From Deltaproteobacteria bacterium (GTDB taxonomy: Bacteria > Desulfobacterota_B > Binatia > UBA9968), in the NCBI GenBank assembly GCA_005879255.1, contig VBKY01000533.1, forward strand, positions 1 through 5,783: a stretch of 5,783 bases of DNA, written 5' to 3'. A program made the translations under genes and the position numbers. Within the stretch, counting starts at the first letter, position 1. Each line of letters opens with the position of its first letter. Below are positions 5,728-5,783 of this stretch, one piece after another. The notes under the pieces are model-generated. The model was given only the letters and a program-made list of their open reading frames with translations. It was not told where the DNA came from and did not search any database.

Positions 5728-5783
5728 TTACTTCTCGTAGAGCCGTTTAACAAACCCACTCGCCTCGATCTCCCGCGCAATCT
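5728..5783 (-). CDS. Second ABC transporter substrate-binding protein gene, C-terminal end only (5' part outside window)
   Basis: The last 18 codons read IAREIEASGFVKRLYEK after two partial bases, with TAA at 5728-5730. The same end of the broken gene reads IMREIEASGFVKRLYEK. At DNA level 51 of 56 bases agree, with the match starting at the stop codon and not continuing into the downstream flank. It is therefore a close paralogue of the pseudogene at 2821-3779, in the same orientation, about 2.9 kb upstream in transcription order. Whether the rest of this copy is intact lies beyond the window. If it is, it may have taken over the role of the broken copy. Confidence 0.85.
   Translation of the reverse strand, partial: IAREIEASGFVKRLYEK

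Noticed and set aside
5471..5740. 89-codon plus-strand open frame, and 5565-5750
   Set aside because: Arginine- and serine-rich composition, no ribosome binding site recognised, and overlap into the end of the minus-strand substrate-binding gene.
1..5783. CRISPR array, tRNA, rRNA or complete insertion sequence
   Set aside because: I saw no regularly spaced repeats, no cloverleaf-like sequence and no transposase frame on either strand.

Overview
The window looks like a piece of chromosome from an uncultivated environmental bacterium. GC content is moderate to fairly high. It carries an ABC-type substrate-binding protein gene of the NMT1/THI5 kind plus the tail of a close paralogue, an amidohydrolase of the D-aminoacylase group, and degenerate CTGAGC/GTTCG-type intergenic palindromes. 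I associate this mix with soil or sediment Deltaproteobacteria-like or Rokubacteria/Binatia-like genomes, but that is an impression from gene content and not a demonstrated placement.

Layout: (1) 1-318, plus strand: the C-terminal 105 residues of an AlkB-family 2-oxoglutarate/Fe(II) dioxygenase, closest in motif layout to ALKBH2, cut by the window edge. (2) 319-604: a short region between convergent genes with a perfect 8-bp hairpin. (3) 605-2281, minus strand: an intact 558-residue D-aminoacylase-like amidohydrolase with a strong ribosome binding site and a candidate promoter. (4) 2282-2820: a 539-bp gene-free stretch with a promoter region and degenerate palindromic repeats. (5) 2821-3779, minus strand: a substrate-binding protein gene split into two reading frames. 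An internal deletion of roughly 13-14 codons seems to have removed a number of bases that is not a multiple of three, so it is probably a pseudogene. (6) 3960-5456, minus strand: an intact 498-residue protein with an N-terminal TIR domain, one transmembrane helix and a C-terminal TPR-like region. (7) 5457-5727: 271 bp with no convincing gene. (8) 5728-5783, minus strand: the last 18 codons of a second substrate-binding protein gene, 51 of 56 bases identical to the end of the broken one.

Everything after the AlkB fragment lies on the minus strand, but the gaps (271, 180 and 539 bp) argue against one tight operon. The amidohydrolase and the substrate-binding proteins could belong to one uptake-and-degradation function, but no permease or ATPase is visible here. 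The most interesting parts are the TIR-TM-TPR protein, whose predicted topology puts TIR in the cytoplasm and the TPR region outside, and its position between a decayed substrate-binding gene and a near-identical paralogue.
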